A DNA stretch of 12,497 nt from CAYOVG01 sp964407285. Its GTDB lineage: Bacteria; Desulfobacterota; Syntrophobacteria; Syntrophobacterales; Syntrophobacteraceae. Location: the NCBI GenBank assembly GCA_964407285.1, contig CAYOVG010000204.1:1-12497 (forward strand), in the 5' to 3' direction. Shown here piece by piece: positions 1 through 6,145 of the stretch. The number at the start of each line of letters is the position of its first letter. The stretch's first letter is position 1. The position numbers and the translations under genes were made by a program. The notes beneath the pieces were generated by a model. It worked only from the letters and a program-made list of their open reading frames with translations. It had not been told where the DNA came from and did not search any database.

Positions 1-837
1 CCTGTCGTAGACCCCGAGTCCTTCATTCATCGTTTCCACGAGCATGCGGAACTGCCGCTCGCTGTCCAACCGGGCGTCTTCCGCCCGTTCCCGCTCGGCA
101 ATCGCCAGTTGAAGCTCCTCCACGAGTTCTTCGGAACTCACATTCGCGGCCTTCAGATAGGCTACGAGAGCATCGTTCTTGAACCTCAGACGCAGCGATT
201 CCACTATGACCCGGTGCATCTGCATTCCGGCGAACAGCATCAGCACCATGAAAAGAGTCAGCATCATTCCCATGACGAAGTAGAGACGTTCGCCTTCAAT
301 ATAGAACCGGATGATGACCGGAGTCAGATCCAGGAGTATGAACGTGACGAATACCGGTTTGACCGGCGAGTACACCACGGCGCCTCCAGCCGCCATTCCC
401 CCCAGCACGAAAACGAGAAAGGTCTGATGCTGCATTGACTGCTCCGGAAAGAGCAGAACTCCTGCGGAACCCCAGATAGCGCCCGCGCTGGTCGCCCCGA
501 CCAGGAACAGAGTATCCCAGGACAGACCCGTGCGAGACCTCGCCGGACCCTGTCTGTATTCCAGTATGGACAGAAATCGAAGAAAAGTGACCGGGAGCAG
601 GCACCCAAGCCATGCGGCGATCATCCCGAAAGAAACCGCGCCGCTCAGAACGAATCCCAGCAGCAATGAGTTGATCAGCGTCGCAGCCAACCCGATCAAT
701 ACATTTTTATACAGCAGTCCTACCTGTTCGGGATAGACGTTCGAATCTTCCTCAAAGGAAAAGGTAATTCCCTGCTGGGAAAGTCCGGCGGCATCTCCTT
801 CCCGTTCGACCCCGCTATGATTCTCCAGGTGAGTCAT
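1..837 (-). CDS. Membrane-anchored PAS sensor protein, N-terminal part (histidine kinase or GGDEF type; cut by window edge)
   Basis: The reading frame is open from an ATG at 837 to position 1, giving 279 residues with no stop, so the gene continues outside the window. About six hydrophobic segments are visible at residues 45-64, 68-91, 109-131, 138-157, 161-180 and 185-206. They are followed by a charged helix containing RVIVESLRLRF and then a coiled coil (about 235-260) leading into SERQFRMLVETMNEGL, a typical PAS-domain start. Six-helix N-termini of this style precede PAS plus histidine kinase or GGDEF/EAL outputs in many proteobacteria, so an inner-membrane signalling role is inferred. The output domain cannot be told. 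An AGGAG lies only 2 nt before this ATG, which is tight. An in-frame ATG at 879 would add 14 residues but has no good ribosome site. Confidence 0.8.
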   Translation of the reverse strand, partial: MTHLENHSGVEREGDAAGLSQQGITFSFEEDSNVYPEQVGLLYKNVLIGLAATLINSLLLGFVLSGAVSFGMIAAWLGCLLPVTFLRFLSILEYRQGPARSRTGLSWDTLFLVGATSAGAIWGSAGVLLFPEQSMQHQTFLVFVLGGMAAGGAVVYSPVKPVFVTFILLDLTPVIIRFYIEGERLYFVMGMMLTLFMVLMLFAGMQMHRVIVESLRLRFKNDALVAYLKAANVSSEELVEELQLAIAERERAEDARLDSERQFRMLVETMNEGLGVYDR

Positions 838-879
838 ATCTCCTATCCGCCAAGAGTCGTAGTATGCTGTTATCATTTC

Positions 880-885
880 ATCATA
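880..885 (-). promoter_or_regulatory. Possible -10 element for the membrane sensor gene
   Basis: Read on the minus strand this is TATGAT, five of six matches to the sigma70 -10 consensus, about 43 nt before the ATG at 837. No good -35 hexamer sits 17 nt further upstream. If real, transcription would start after the alternative ATG at 879, which supports the start at 837. Confidence 0.25.
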
Positions 886-1123
886 TCGGAAATAATAACA
901 TTTGGGACGACTGTTTTCCAAAAAATGAAAAGAGCCGGGTTGTCAAGAAATTCAGACTGTCTAAGCTCTTCGGAATGCGGGGCGGGGCTTGCTGTCAGTT
1001 GTTGTGCTTATGCCGCACTTCCGGGTAGTCGAAAACCGGAATCGGCGAGCGGAGGATGGGCGCGGCATTCCCCTCGGGAGGCGGTCCCGAGTGGAATACG
1101 GTTCGAGAGAAGGGATCGGTAAT

Positions 1124-1161
1124 GCGCCACACCCGGCGAACCGGGCCGCCGGGTGTGGTGC
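1124..1161. repeat. Strong inverted repeat (12-bp perfect stem, 8-nt loop)
   Basis: CCACACCCGGCG at 1127-1138 is followed, after the loop at 1139-1146, by its exact reverse complement at 1147-1158. A G-T pair and two further pairs extend the stem to 15. It lies about 100 nt beyond the stop of the repeat protein gene on the minus strand. There is no U tract on either side, so it is not a classical intrinsic terminator. It could be an RNA-stabilising or attenuating hairpin or a small dispersed palindromic element. Confidence 0.7.
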
Positions 1162-1264
1162 TGATCGATGGTTTTGGATCGGAATTGTCCGATAGCCGTC
1201 TGCACTCTATTCAGACACGGAGCGAAAGTCCCCGAAGGGACGGAGCGCTCGCGGCGCCGGTGGT

Positions 1265-2371
1265 CTATTCATTCCTCAGAGTATTATCCCTCAAAGTATT
1301 ATCGTAATTCCGGGGTTGACCCTCATAGTACCGGGGTTGACCCTCATAGTACTGGGATTGACCTCCGTACGTTCCTCTGGGATATGTCGGCTGATAGTAA
1401 GCCGGTGCATTCTGCTCCGGGTCCCAGTCGGGATAGGGAGAAGCGGCATCCGAAGAGCGGAAGGAAAACGGGTGGGACAGGGGGTTCAGTCCTTGCCAGT
1501 TTTCCTTCTCCGGCTCGTCCAGTCCGGCCCTCTCATTGATGGCCTCATTGGAATACATACCACGGTTATCGGCGTTCCTGCCCACATTGAGGGAATCGTC
1601 ACGCTCGCCATAGTAACCGGTCACGCCCCTGTCGGCGCCCCTGTAGCTGTCACGGTCATCATAATAACCGGTCGTTCTTCTATCCGTGCCGGTGTAGCTG
1701 TCACGGTCGCCGTAATAACCTGTGGTTCCCCTGTCGGCGCCCACATAGCTGTCACGCTCGTCATAGTAACCGGTCACTCTCCTGTCTGCGCCTACGTTGC
1801 TCTGATCCGGGTCCCAGTCGGGATAGGGAGAGGCGGCATCCGAAGAGCGGAAGGAAAACGGGTGGGACAGGGGGTTCAGTCCTCGCCAGTTTTCCTGATC
1901 TTCCCGGTTCCGGCCATAGACGTTCCTGTCCACGTTAACGGAACCGCCGCGCTCGTCGTAGTAACCGGTCACTCCCCTGTCGGCGTCCGTATTGCGCTGA
2001 ACATTCATCTGCCTATCGTCATAGTATGTGGAGGAACCGGCCGGGTCCCCGTAATATGCGGAAGGTCCCCTGTCCCCGCGCATCGTTCCGGTGGCGCCGA
2101 AGGACTGCGAGTAGCCCTGGTCACGATAATACGTGCCGCCGGGGTTGGTTCCAAGGTTGGTGCTTCCTGCTCTGCTGCCTTGCGACTCCATGGCGCTTCT
2201 ATCGTCGATGGTCGTTCTCTCGGGCCGGGACTGACCCATCGTGTATTCGACCTGCTGGTAAAACCCGCTGTTATCCAGGTCCCGGGGTGATGCCTGCCGT
2301 GCGGCGACCGGTACGGCGGCAACAAGCGCCAGGACTGAAACAGAAGCGATTATCGTTTTAATTCTGTTCAT
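1265..2371 (-). CDS. Secreted tyrosine-rich repeat protein, function unknown
   Basis: The product has 368 residues. Residues 1-24 are a Sec signal peptide (basic MNRIK, hydrophobic core, AVPVAA before the cut). The mature part is hydrophilic, rich in Tyr, Asp, Arg and Gly, and strongly repetitive. There are four tandem 17-residue units at 194-261 (pattern GADRxxTGYYxxRDSY), with another TGYYDERG at 135-142. A 31-residue block, NW(R/Q)GLNPLSHPFSF and onward, occurs at 160-190 and 290-320. Three YYEGQPR-like heptads follow at 341-356 and two NTLR(D) units near the C-terminus. An AGAGGAG ribosome site about 8 nt before the ATG supports the start. I recognise no catalytic domain. The composition suggests an extended, exported, perhaps surface or matrix protein; that is inference. 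A 324-residue open frame on the opposite strand (1316-2290) is a by-product of the repeats. Confidence 0.85.
   Translation of the reverse strand: MNRIKTIIASVSVLALVAAVPVAARQASPRDLDNSGFYQQVEYTMGQSRPERTTIDDRSAMESQGSRAGSTNLGTNPGGTYYRDQGYSQSFGATGTMRGDRGPSAYYGDPAGSSTYYDDRQMNVQRNTDADRGVTGYYDERGGSVNVDRNVYGRNREDQENWRGLNPLSHPFSFRSSDAASPYPDWDPDQSNVGADRRVTGYYDERDSYVGADRGTTGYYGDRDSYTGTDRRTTGYYDDRDSYRGADRGVTGYYGERDDSLNVGRNADNRGMYSNEAINERAGLDEPEKENWQGLNPLSHPFSFRSSDAASPYPDWDPEQNAPAYYQPTYPRGTYGGQSQYYEGQPRYYEGQPRNYDNTLRDNTLRNE
1274..1303 (-). repeat. Pentapeptide-encoding tandem repeat (2 units)
   Basis: Two adjacent 15-bp units encode NTLRD and NTLRN at the extreme C-terminus of the repeat protein. The change between them is small, which indicates a recent slippage-type duplication. 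Confidence 0.6.
1310..1351 (-). repeat. 21-bp tandem repeat encoding YYEGQPR
   Basis: Two nearly identical 21-bp units each encode YYEGQPR. A degenerate third begins at NYD towards lower coordinates, and a partial GQSQ lies before the first. The unit is 7 codons, so copy-number change keeps the frame. Confidence 0.75.
1411..1506 (-). repeat. 96-bp direct repeat, copy 2 (C-terminal)
   Basis: This copy matches 1801-1896 with three mismatches in 96 bases. It encodes the residue block around 290-320 of the repeat protein. The 390-bp offset is 130 codons, so the duplication is in frame. The near-identity at DNA level suggests either recent duplication or gene conversion. Confidence 0.9.
1589..1792 (-). 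repeat. Four tandem 51-bp units (17-residue GYY repeats)
   Basis: Four consecutive units of 51 bp encode residues 194-261, each with TGYY near the middle and RDSY or RDDS at the end. The units are similar but not identical at the DNA level, so they are older than the 96-bp duplication. Confidence 0.85.
1801..1896 (-). repeat. 96-bp direct repeat, copy 1 (N-terminal)
   Basis: Partner of 1411-1506. It encodes the residue block around 160-190. The differences are C/A near the start, A/G in the middle and T/C near the end. The four 51-bp units lie between the two copies, so recombination between the copies would remove all of them together. Confidence 0.9.
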
Positions 2372-2418
2372 ATGCTTTCTCCTCTCAAAGCGAATTGCTT
2401 TTCGATCTTTCGGTCTGT

Positions 2419-2437
2419 GGTTTCAGCGGCTGAAACC
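2419..2437. promoter_or_regulatory. 19-bp perfect palindrome, candidate operator
   Basis: GGTTTCAGC, a single G, then GCTGAAACC form a perfect 9+1+9 palindrome, 47-66 nt before the ATG of the repeat protein gene. A second small inverted repeat, CGGCATTGCCG (2439-2449), is directly adjacent. The size and symmetry suit a homodimeric regulator, or a hairpin in the leader RNA. Which regulator would bind is unknown. Confidence 0.5.
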
Positions 2438-2732
2438 CCGGCATTGCCGACAGGATAGAGCAAAGGATCTAATGACTGTACGAATGAATCTCTTCCCCGC
2501 TCCAGGATCCATCCTGCCGGATTTGCGTCGATTCGATTGACTTCTCGGTCTCCCCATCCGTCCATGACTGTTTTCTAGTATAGAAATATAATAAGCAGCA
2601 ATTGCGAAAAATAAATACTTGAAATCAGGTTGTAAATTCCATGGTGCGGCATCCCGGCGCCTGACTCGGACGTACTCGTCGCCGGGTACCCCTATTTGCC
2701 GCGCCGTATTTGCGTGCATTGCCCGTGAAAGA

Positions 2733-2741
2733 TGGTATATT
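2733..2741 (+). promoter_or_regulatory. Extended -10 promoter for sppA
   Basis: TGGTATATT fits the extended -10 pattern TGn-TATAAT with one mismatch in the hexamer. No good -35 is needed or seen. Transcription would begin near 2748, giving a leader of about 95 nt to the ATG at 2843. It also argues against the earlier ATG at 2750. Confidence 0.45.
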
Positions 2742-2842
2742 GAATCCGAATGGACAAAGGATATACGGACAAAAAAAGGCCTTGGAGAGGCGGCTTTGAG
2801 CCGCAATATGCCGATCTTCGGCGTCACTTCACAGAGGACGTA

Positions 2843-3853
2843 ATGCCAGGGAAGTTTCTCCTGTTCCGGACCGTTCTTGCGGTTGTTCTCGTTGCGGCCG
2901 TTTTGGCCTGCGGCGGTTGCATCAAACCGAAAATCGTTCTTTTTCCCGGAGTCGGCGACCCTTTACAGGAGTCCACGCTTCAAGGCGAGGGAAAAGAGAA
3001 AATCCTCGTCGTTCCCGTAAACGGGTTCATCTCCGACGGCGAAGGAGGCCTTCCGCTCCGGCCCCGGCCGGGGATGGTCCAGGAGATAGTCGCCCACCTG
3101 AAAAAAGCGGAGAAAGACGAAGATGTCAAGGCGCTCGTTCTCAAGATCGACTCCCCCGGAGGGTCCGTTACCGCAAGCGATATGCTCTATCACGAAATCA
3201 TGGGATTCAAGGAGCGTACCGGGGCCAAAGTCGTTGCGGCCATGATGGGAGTCGCCGCCTCCGGAGGTTACTACGTCTCCCTGCCCGCGGATTTCATCAT
3301 GGCTCACCCCACCACCATCACCGGGTCCATCGGGGTCGTCTTCCTCAGGCCGATTCTGACCGGAATAATGGATAAGATCGGAATCGAAGTGGAAGTGAGC
3401 AAGTCCGGCAAAAATAAGGATATGGGATCGCCCTTCCGGCAACCGACGGGGGAGGAGGAACAAATGGCCCGGGAAATGATCGACAATCTGGCCGGACGAT
3501 TCGTAAGGCTGGTCGACACCCACCGGAAGCTGAGCGAGGAAGCAAAAGCCGACATGGCAACCGGACGCGTCTATCCGGCCGACAAGGCGCTTCGCCTCGG
3601 ACTTGTGGATCGTATCGGGTACCTGGACGATGCGATAAGAAAAGCCGGGGAAATGGCGGGACTGCCGGAGGATGCCAAAGTCGTGGTTTACCGCCGCAAC
3701 GAATACCCGAACGACAACATTTACAACACCTCCGCTTCCGCGGGCGCACCCACGGGGCCGCAACTGAATCTCGTGGACGTGGGCCTCGCGGATTACATTC
3801 CTCCGCTTCGAAGCGGCTTCTACTATATGTGGATGCCCGGCCGGGCCGATTGA
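2843..3853 (+). CDS. sppA: Signal peptide peptidase SppA (short, single-domain type)
   Basis: The product has 336 residues from the ATG at 2843, chosen because AGAGG lies about 6 nt before it; the ATG at 2750 would add 31 residues unlike the family. Residues 5-22 are hydrophobic, followed by ACGGC. C23 could be a lipoprotein cysteine, though the lipobox is imperfect; otherwise the segment is a membrane anchor. The peptidase S49 core has IDSPGGSVTASD at 102-113, the nucleophile motif VAASGGYY with Ser140, TTITGSIGV at 157-165, and SGKNKDMGSP with the likely general base Lys192. This matches the Ser/Lys dyad and length of Bacillus-type SppA rather than the doubled E. coli form. The role is digestion of cleaved signal peptides in or at the membrane. 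The tail after about residue 290 (Tyr/Pro-rich, ending MWMPGRAD) is not part of the core. Confidence 0.93.
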   Translation: MPGKFLLFRTVLAVVLVAAVLACGGCIKPKIVLFPGVGDPLQESTLQGEGKEKILVVPVNGFISDGEGGLPLRPRPGMVQEIVAHLKKAEKDEDVKALVLKIDSPGGSVTASDMLYHEIMGFKERTGAKVVAAMMGVAASGGYYVSLPADFIMAHPTTITGSIGVVFLRPILTGIMDKIGIEVEVSKSGKNKDMGSPFRQPTGEEEQMAREMIDNLAGRFVRLVDTHRKLSEEAKADMATGRVYPADKALRLGLVDRIGYLDDAIRKAGEMAGLPEDAKVVVYRRNEYPNDNIYNTSASAGAPTGPQLNLVDVGLADYIPPLRSGFYYMWMPGRAD

Positions 3854-3877
3854 TCCCGGATATTCCATGCGGGCGCG

Positions 3878-3906
3878 TTGCGGTTTGAATCGTTGAAGCC
3901 TACACT
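3878..3906 (+). promoter_or_regulatory. Possible sigma70 promoter for the SDR gene
   Basis: TTGCGG at 3878-3883 and TACACT at 3901-3906 are separated by exactly 17 bp. The hexamers match three or four of six consensus bases. It would give a leader of about 75 nt. Read-through from sppA, 134 nt upstream with no visible terminator, is an alternative. Confidence 0.3.
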
Positions 3907-3987
3907 TATTTGGTACGGGTATTTGAAGTATGTGGAAGGTGGCGCCCGCGGCGGCCACGCAGTCTTTTACTTCTGGAGGTCATGTCC

Positions 3988-4965
3988 ATGGATGGATCGA
4001 CAAAAACTATTCTTCTCACCGGATGTTCGGGTTTTATCGGCAATCGTCTTCTGCGCGCCCTCGTCGCGAAGGGATACAAAGTGAAGTGCCTGACCCGTTC
4101 TCTGCGAAAACTGGAAGGCCGGCTCCCCGACGGCGGGGATTTTCAGGTGGTTCAAGGCGATCTCCTCGAGCCGGAAACCCTGCCCGCCGTGATGGAGTCG
4201 GTGGATGCGGCTTACTACCTGGTGCATTCGATGACCGAGGGGAGCCGGGGCTTCTCGGAGCGAGACCGCCGGGCCGCGGAGAACTTCGTGCGGGCTTCCG
4301 ATGCCGCGGGCCTCGAGCGGATCATCTATCTGGGCGGACTTGGCGAGGCGGAGGATACGCTTTCGAGCCATCTTTCCAGCCGGCATGAAGTGGGGCGGAT
4401 ACTGGGGTCGGGCCGCGCTTCCCTGACCATGCTGAGAGCTTCCATAATCATAGGGGCGGGCGGCGCGCCGTTTGAGATGCTGCGCTACCTGGTCGAAAAC
4501 CTTCCGGTAATGGTGTGCCCCGCCTGGGTGTACACGCGCACCCAGCCCATCGCCGTTCAAAACGTGATCGAATACCTGTTGGGCTGCCTGGAGGAGCCGG
4601 CCACCGCGGGCCGGACATTCGATATCGGGGGTCCCCGGGTTACCGACTATTTCGAACTGATGCGCATATACGCGAGAGTGCGCGGGTTGCACAGGTTCAT
4701 ATTCACCGTTCCCGTGCTCACCCCGCGCCTTTCTTCCTACTGGGTTGAACTGATCACGCCGGTGCCGGCCGGTATCGTGCGCTCTCTCATCGACGGGCTC
4801 AAGAATGAGGTAGTGGTGAACGACAACCGCATTCGGGAGATTATTCCAACCCGGCTCATTTCCTTGGAGGAAGCCATATGCAACGCATTGGTGGAATCGC
4901 GATCCGGCCCCGGAGCGCTCGATTCTCCCCGGCAATGCAGACTGCCCGGACATTTTGACGCCTGA
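3988..4965 (+). CDS. Atypical SDR (NAD(P)-binding, NmrA/YbjT-like) protein
   Basis: The product has 325 residues from the ATG at 3988, seven nt after GGAGGT; the ATG at 3982 is too close to that site. The N-terminal ILLTGCSGFIG (residues 8-18) is the TGxxGxxG Rossmann nucleotide loop. Further along are GDLLEPETL, AYYLVHSM, ERDRRAAENF, IIYLGGLGE, and SRHEVGRIL in place of the classical catalytic Tyr-Lys pair. The order TRTQPIAVQNV, IGGP and VPVLTPRLSSYWV is typical of the atypical SDR a5 group. Many relatives continue into a C-terminal DUF2867 domain and reach nearly 500 residues. Here the protein stops soon after NEVVVNDNRI, so that domain is absent. Likely cytoplasmic NAD(P)H binding; substrate unknown. 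The tail after residue 305 is short and nondescript. Confidence 0.85.
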   Translation: MDGSTKTILLTGCSGFIGNRLLRALVAKGYKVKCLTRSLRKLEGRLPDGGDFQVVQGDLLEPETLPAVMESVDAAYYLVHSMTEGSRGFSERDRRAAENFVRASDAAGLERIIYLGGLGEAEDTLSSHLSSRHEVGRILGSGRASLTMLRASIIIGAGGAPFEMLRYLVENLPVMVCPAWVYTRTQPIAVQNVIEYLLGCLEEPATAGRTFDIGGPRVTDYFELMRIYARVRGLHRFIFTVPVLTPRLSSYWVELITPVPAGIVRSLIDGLKNEVVVNDNRIREIIPTRLISLEEAICNALVESRSGPGALDSPRQCRLPGHFDA

Positions 4966-5000
4966 GCGCCTTGCCGGACGTCGTACTACCTACCGGATAC

Positions 5001-5507
5001 CTACCGGACCGGCTCCTGCTTTTCCGCTGTAAATGCTGTTCGCGCCGCCTCGAAGTGGTGTTGCGCGGTTTCCGCCAGCATGGCCTCCGCGGTTTCCGCG
5101 GCGGATTTGAAGTCGAGCCCCTGGAAATTCGAATCGTCCGAGCAGAATGCTTCGAGGACCCTCCACATCCGGCTCTGCCCCTGGAGCCCCATGACCAGGA
5201 ACTCCAGTTCATGCACCCGGCTCAAATCCGAGTAGGAAAAGATGGAGTCGTTGAGCTTCAAGCGGCCGAACTTCTCCGCGATCCACGCCGCCGACTTCTT
5301 CATCGAAGATTCGGACTCGCCCAGTCCGGCGAGGACTTCCTTGAGGAGCGCCTGCTCCTTTTCCAGGATTGAAATCAATTTCTCCAGAAAATCACCCAAT
5401 TCCGTCCCCTTGTTATTGGATAGACACCGCCTGGCCAGTTCGATTCCAGCCACCGACTCGGCCAGGTGATCGTTTATGTACGTGGGTAAATGGTATTGCG
5501 CCGACAT
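5001..5507 (-). CDS. Helical, ferritin-like hypothetical protein
   Basis: The product has 168 residues; AGGAGGAAT a few nt before the ATG is an almost ideal ribosome site. The sequence reads as a four-helix bundle: YINDHLAESVAGIELARR, then GTELGDFLEKLISILEKEQALLKEVL, then SAAWIAEKFGRLKLN, then LSRVHELEFLVMGLQGQSRMWRVLEAF, and a last helix with AETAQHHFEAARTAF. Acidic residues and histidines recur at helix positions as in ferritin-like folds, but I cannot confirm a di-metal site. Similar uncharacterised proteins opening with a DHLAG/DHLAE-type motif occur in several phyla. Function unknown. It is transcribed towards the SDR gene, with 35 nt between the two stops, and away from the DCC protein gene. 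Confidence 0.82.
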   Translation of the reverse strand: MSAQYHLPTYINDHLAESVAGIELARRCLSNNKGTELGDFLEKLISILEKEQALLKEVLAGLGESESSMKKSAAWIAEKFGRLKLNDSIFSYSDLSRVHELEFLVMGLQGQSRMWRVLEAFCSDDSNFQGLDFKSAAETAEAMLAETAQHHFEAARTAFTAEKQEPVR

Positions 5508-5527
5508 GGATTCCTCCTGAATGCAGG

Positions 5528-5556
5528 CATGAAAAAATTTCTTAAAGATATATAAT
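5528..5556 (+). promoter_or_regulatory. Possible plus-strand promoter (perfect -10)
   Basis: TATAAT at 5551-5556 is a perfect -10 hexamer. The -35 position 17 nt upstream reads CATGAA, which is poor. It faces the DCC protein gene and the kinase cluster, with a leader of about 130 nt. Confidence 0.3.
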
Positions 5557-5557
5557 A

Positions 5558-5586
5558 CTTGTATGCATACAGCTTGGCCTCTTCAA
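5558..5586 (-). promoter_or_regulatory. Possible promoter for the ferritin-like gene
   Basis: On the minus strand TTGAAG (5586-5581) and TACAAG (5563-5558) are spaced 17 bp, each matching four of six consensus bases. The spacer contains the 10-bp palindrome GTATGCATAC (5561-5570), which overlaps the -10 and could be an operator. The leader would be about 45 nt. Confidence 0.35.
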
Positions 5587-5692
5587 GAGTGTCGGGCTAT
5601 TGGTCCGGATTTCTCGAAAGAACGGTGAGCAGACCGCTTCGCGGGTGGTGGTTTGATCCCACGTCCGCACCCTCGGGACGGTTGTCGACAAA

Positions 5693-6115
5693 ATGGCGGT
5701 GAAAATGAGGCGAAACAGCGACACTATGATTATCCTGTTCGACGGAGCGTGCAATTTGTGCAACGGGTCCGTGCAGTTCATCATGAAGCGCGATAAGAGG
5801 AAGATCTTTCGGTTCGCCTCCATGCAGCATCCACCGGGCAGGGACCTGATGGTATCCCACGGGCTCGACCCCGATGACCTTCGCTCCGTGGTCCTCGTCG
5901 ATGGAGACGAGGTCTATACCGGGAGTGACGCGGCCCTTCGCATCGCCGTGGAATTGTCGGGGTTGTGGCCGCTCCTGGGGCTCTTGCGCTTCATCCCCCG
6001 GCCGGTGCGCAATTTCGGGTACTCGGTCGTGGCGGGGAACCGCTACAGGTGGTTCGGAAAGAGCAGCAGTTGCATGATGCCCACGGAAGAGAACAAAAGC
6101 AGGTTTTTGTCTTGA
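5693..6115 (+). CDS. DCC-family thiol-disulfide oxidoreductase-like protein (DUF393)
   Basis: The product has 140 residues from the first ATG. The signature ILFDGACNLCNGSVQF carries the DxxCxxC motif (Asp17, Cys20, Cys23), followed by RFASMQ and VLVDGDEVYTGSDAAL, the standard order for the DCC family. That family is predicted to have a thioredoxin-like fold and redox activity, mostly untested. A further Cys127 lies near the C-terminus. Start choice is uncertain: ATGs at 5693, 5705 and 5726 are all in frame and none has a clear ribosome site. Relatives usually begin just before the ILFDG strand, which would favour 5726 (129 residues). The stop is 30 nt before the receiver gene with no terminator visible, so co-transcription with the kinase cluster is likely. 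Confidence 0.85.
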   Translation: MAVKMRRNSDTMIILFDGACNLCNGSVQFIMKRDKRKIFRFASMQHPPGRDLMVSHGLDPDDLRSVVLVDGDEVYTGSDAALRIAVELSGLWPLLGLLRFIPRPVRNFGYSVVAGNRYRWFGKSSSCMMPTEENKSRFLS

Positions 6116-6145
6116 GCCGATGCGAGTCGATATCGCAATCAGCCC

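Larger units (their letters stand above)
838..1264. other. Gene-free gap with hairpins
   Basis: I see no convincing gene in these 427 bases. Short open frames on both strands are Arg/Ser-rich, overlap each other and lack ribosome sites. The gap lies downstream of the repeat protein gene (minus strand) and upstream of the membrane sensor gene. It holds the strong hairpin at 1124-1161, a 5-bp stem with a CGAA loop at 1228-1241, and a TTGACA hexamer (minus strand, 946-941) that lacks a matching -10 element at the normal distance. Confidence 0.6.
2372..2842. other. Divergent intergenic regulatory region
   Basis: About 470 bases separate the minus-strand repeat protein gene from plus-strand sppA. 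The gap holds a 19-bp palindrome, a short AT-rich block (2576-2635) and an extended -10 element facing sppA. A 65-codon minus-strand frame (2368-2565) ends in an ATGA overlap with the repeat protein start, but it has no ribosome site and no recognisable sequence. A minus-strand frame at 2423-2827 is likewise unsupported. Confidence 0.55.

Noticed and set aside
1589..1792. CRISPR-like periodicity of the 51-bp units
   Set aside because: The units are contiguous coding repeats in frame, without unique spacers; the period is 17 codons.
1316..2290. 324-codon plus-strand open frame opposite the repeat protein gene
   Set aside because: It is the antisense reading of in-frame repeats. The product is a monotonous Val/Ile/Gly chain without a ribosome site, while the minus-strand gene has a signal peptide and a strong ribosome site.
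2368..2565. 65-codon minus-strand frame ending in an ATGA overlap with the repeat protein start
   Set aside because: The overlap is attractive, but there is no ribosome site, the sequence resembles no protein, and the frame runs through the palindrome. At best it is a leader ORF, and I cannot support it.
3803..3816. 14-bp palindrome CCGCTTCGAAGCGG near the sppA end, and GCCCGGCCGGGC at 3835-3846
   Set aside because: Both lie within coding sequence of high GC and without context; chance palindromes are likely.
2963..3958. 331-codon minus-strand frame opposite sppA
   Set aside because: Shadow of a high-GC gene; sppA has an intact catalytic dyad and family motifs in the other frame.
3967..4953. 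328-codon minus-strand frame opposite the SDR gene
   Set aside because: Shadow; rich in His, Gln and Arg, no ribosome site, and the plus-strand frame has clear Rossmann motifs.
4989..5008. CCTACCGGA direct repeat between the convergent SDR and ferritin-like genes
   Set aside because: Two 9-bp copies only; no stem-loop with a U tract, so no terminator could be supported there.
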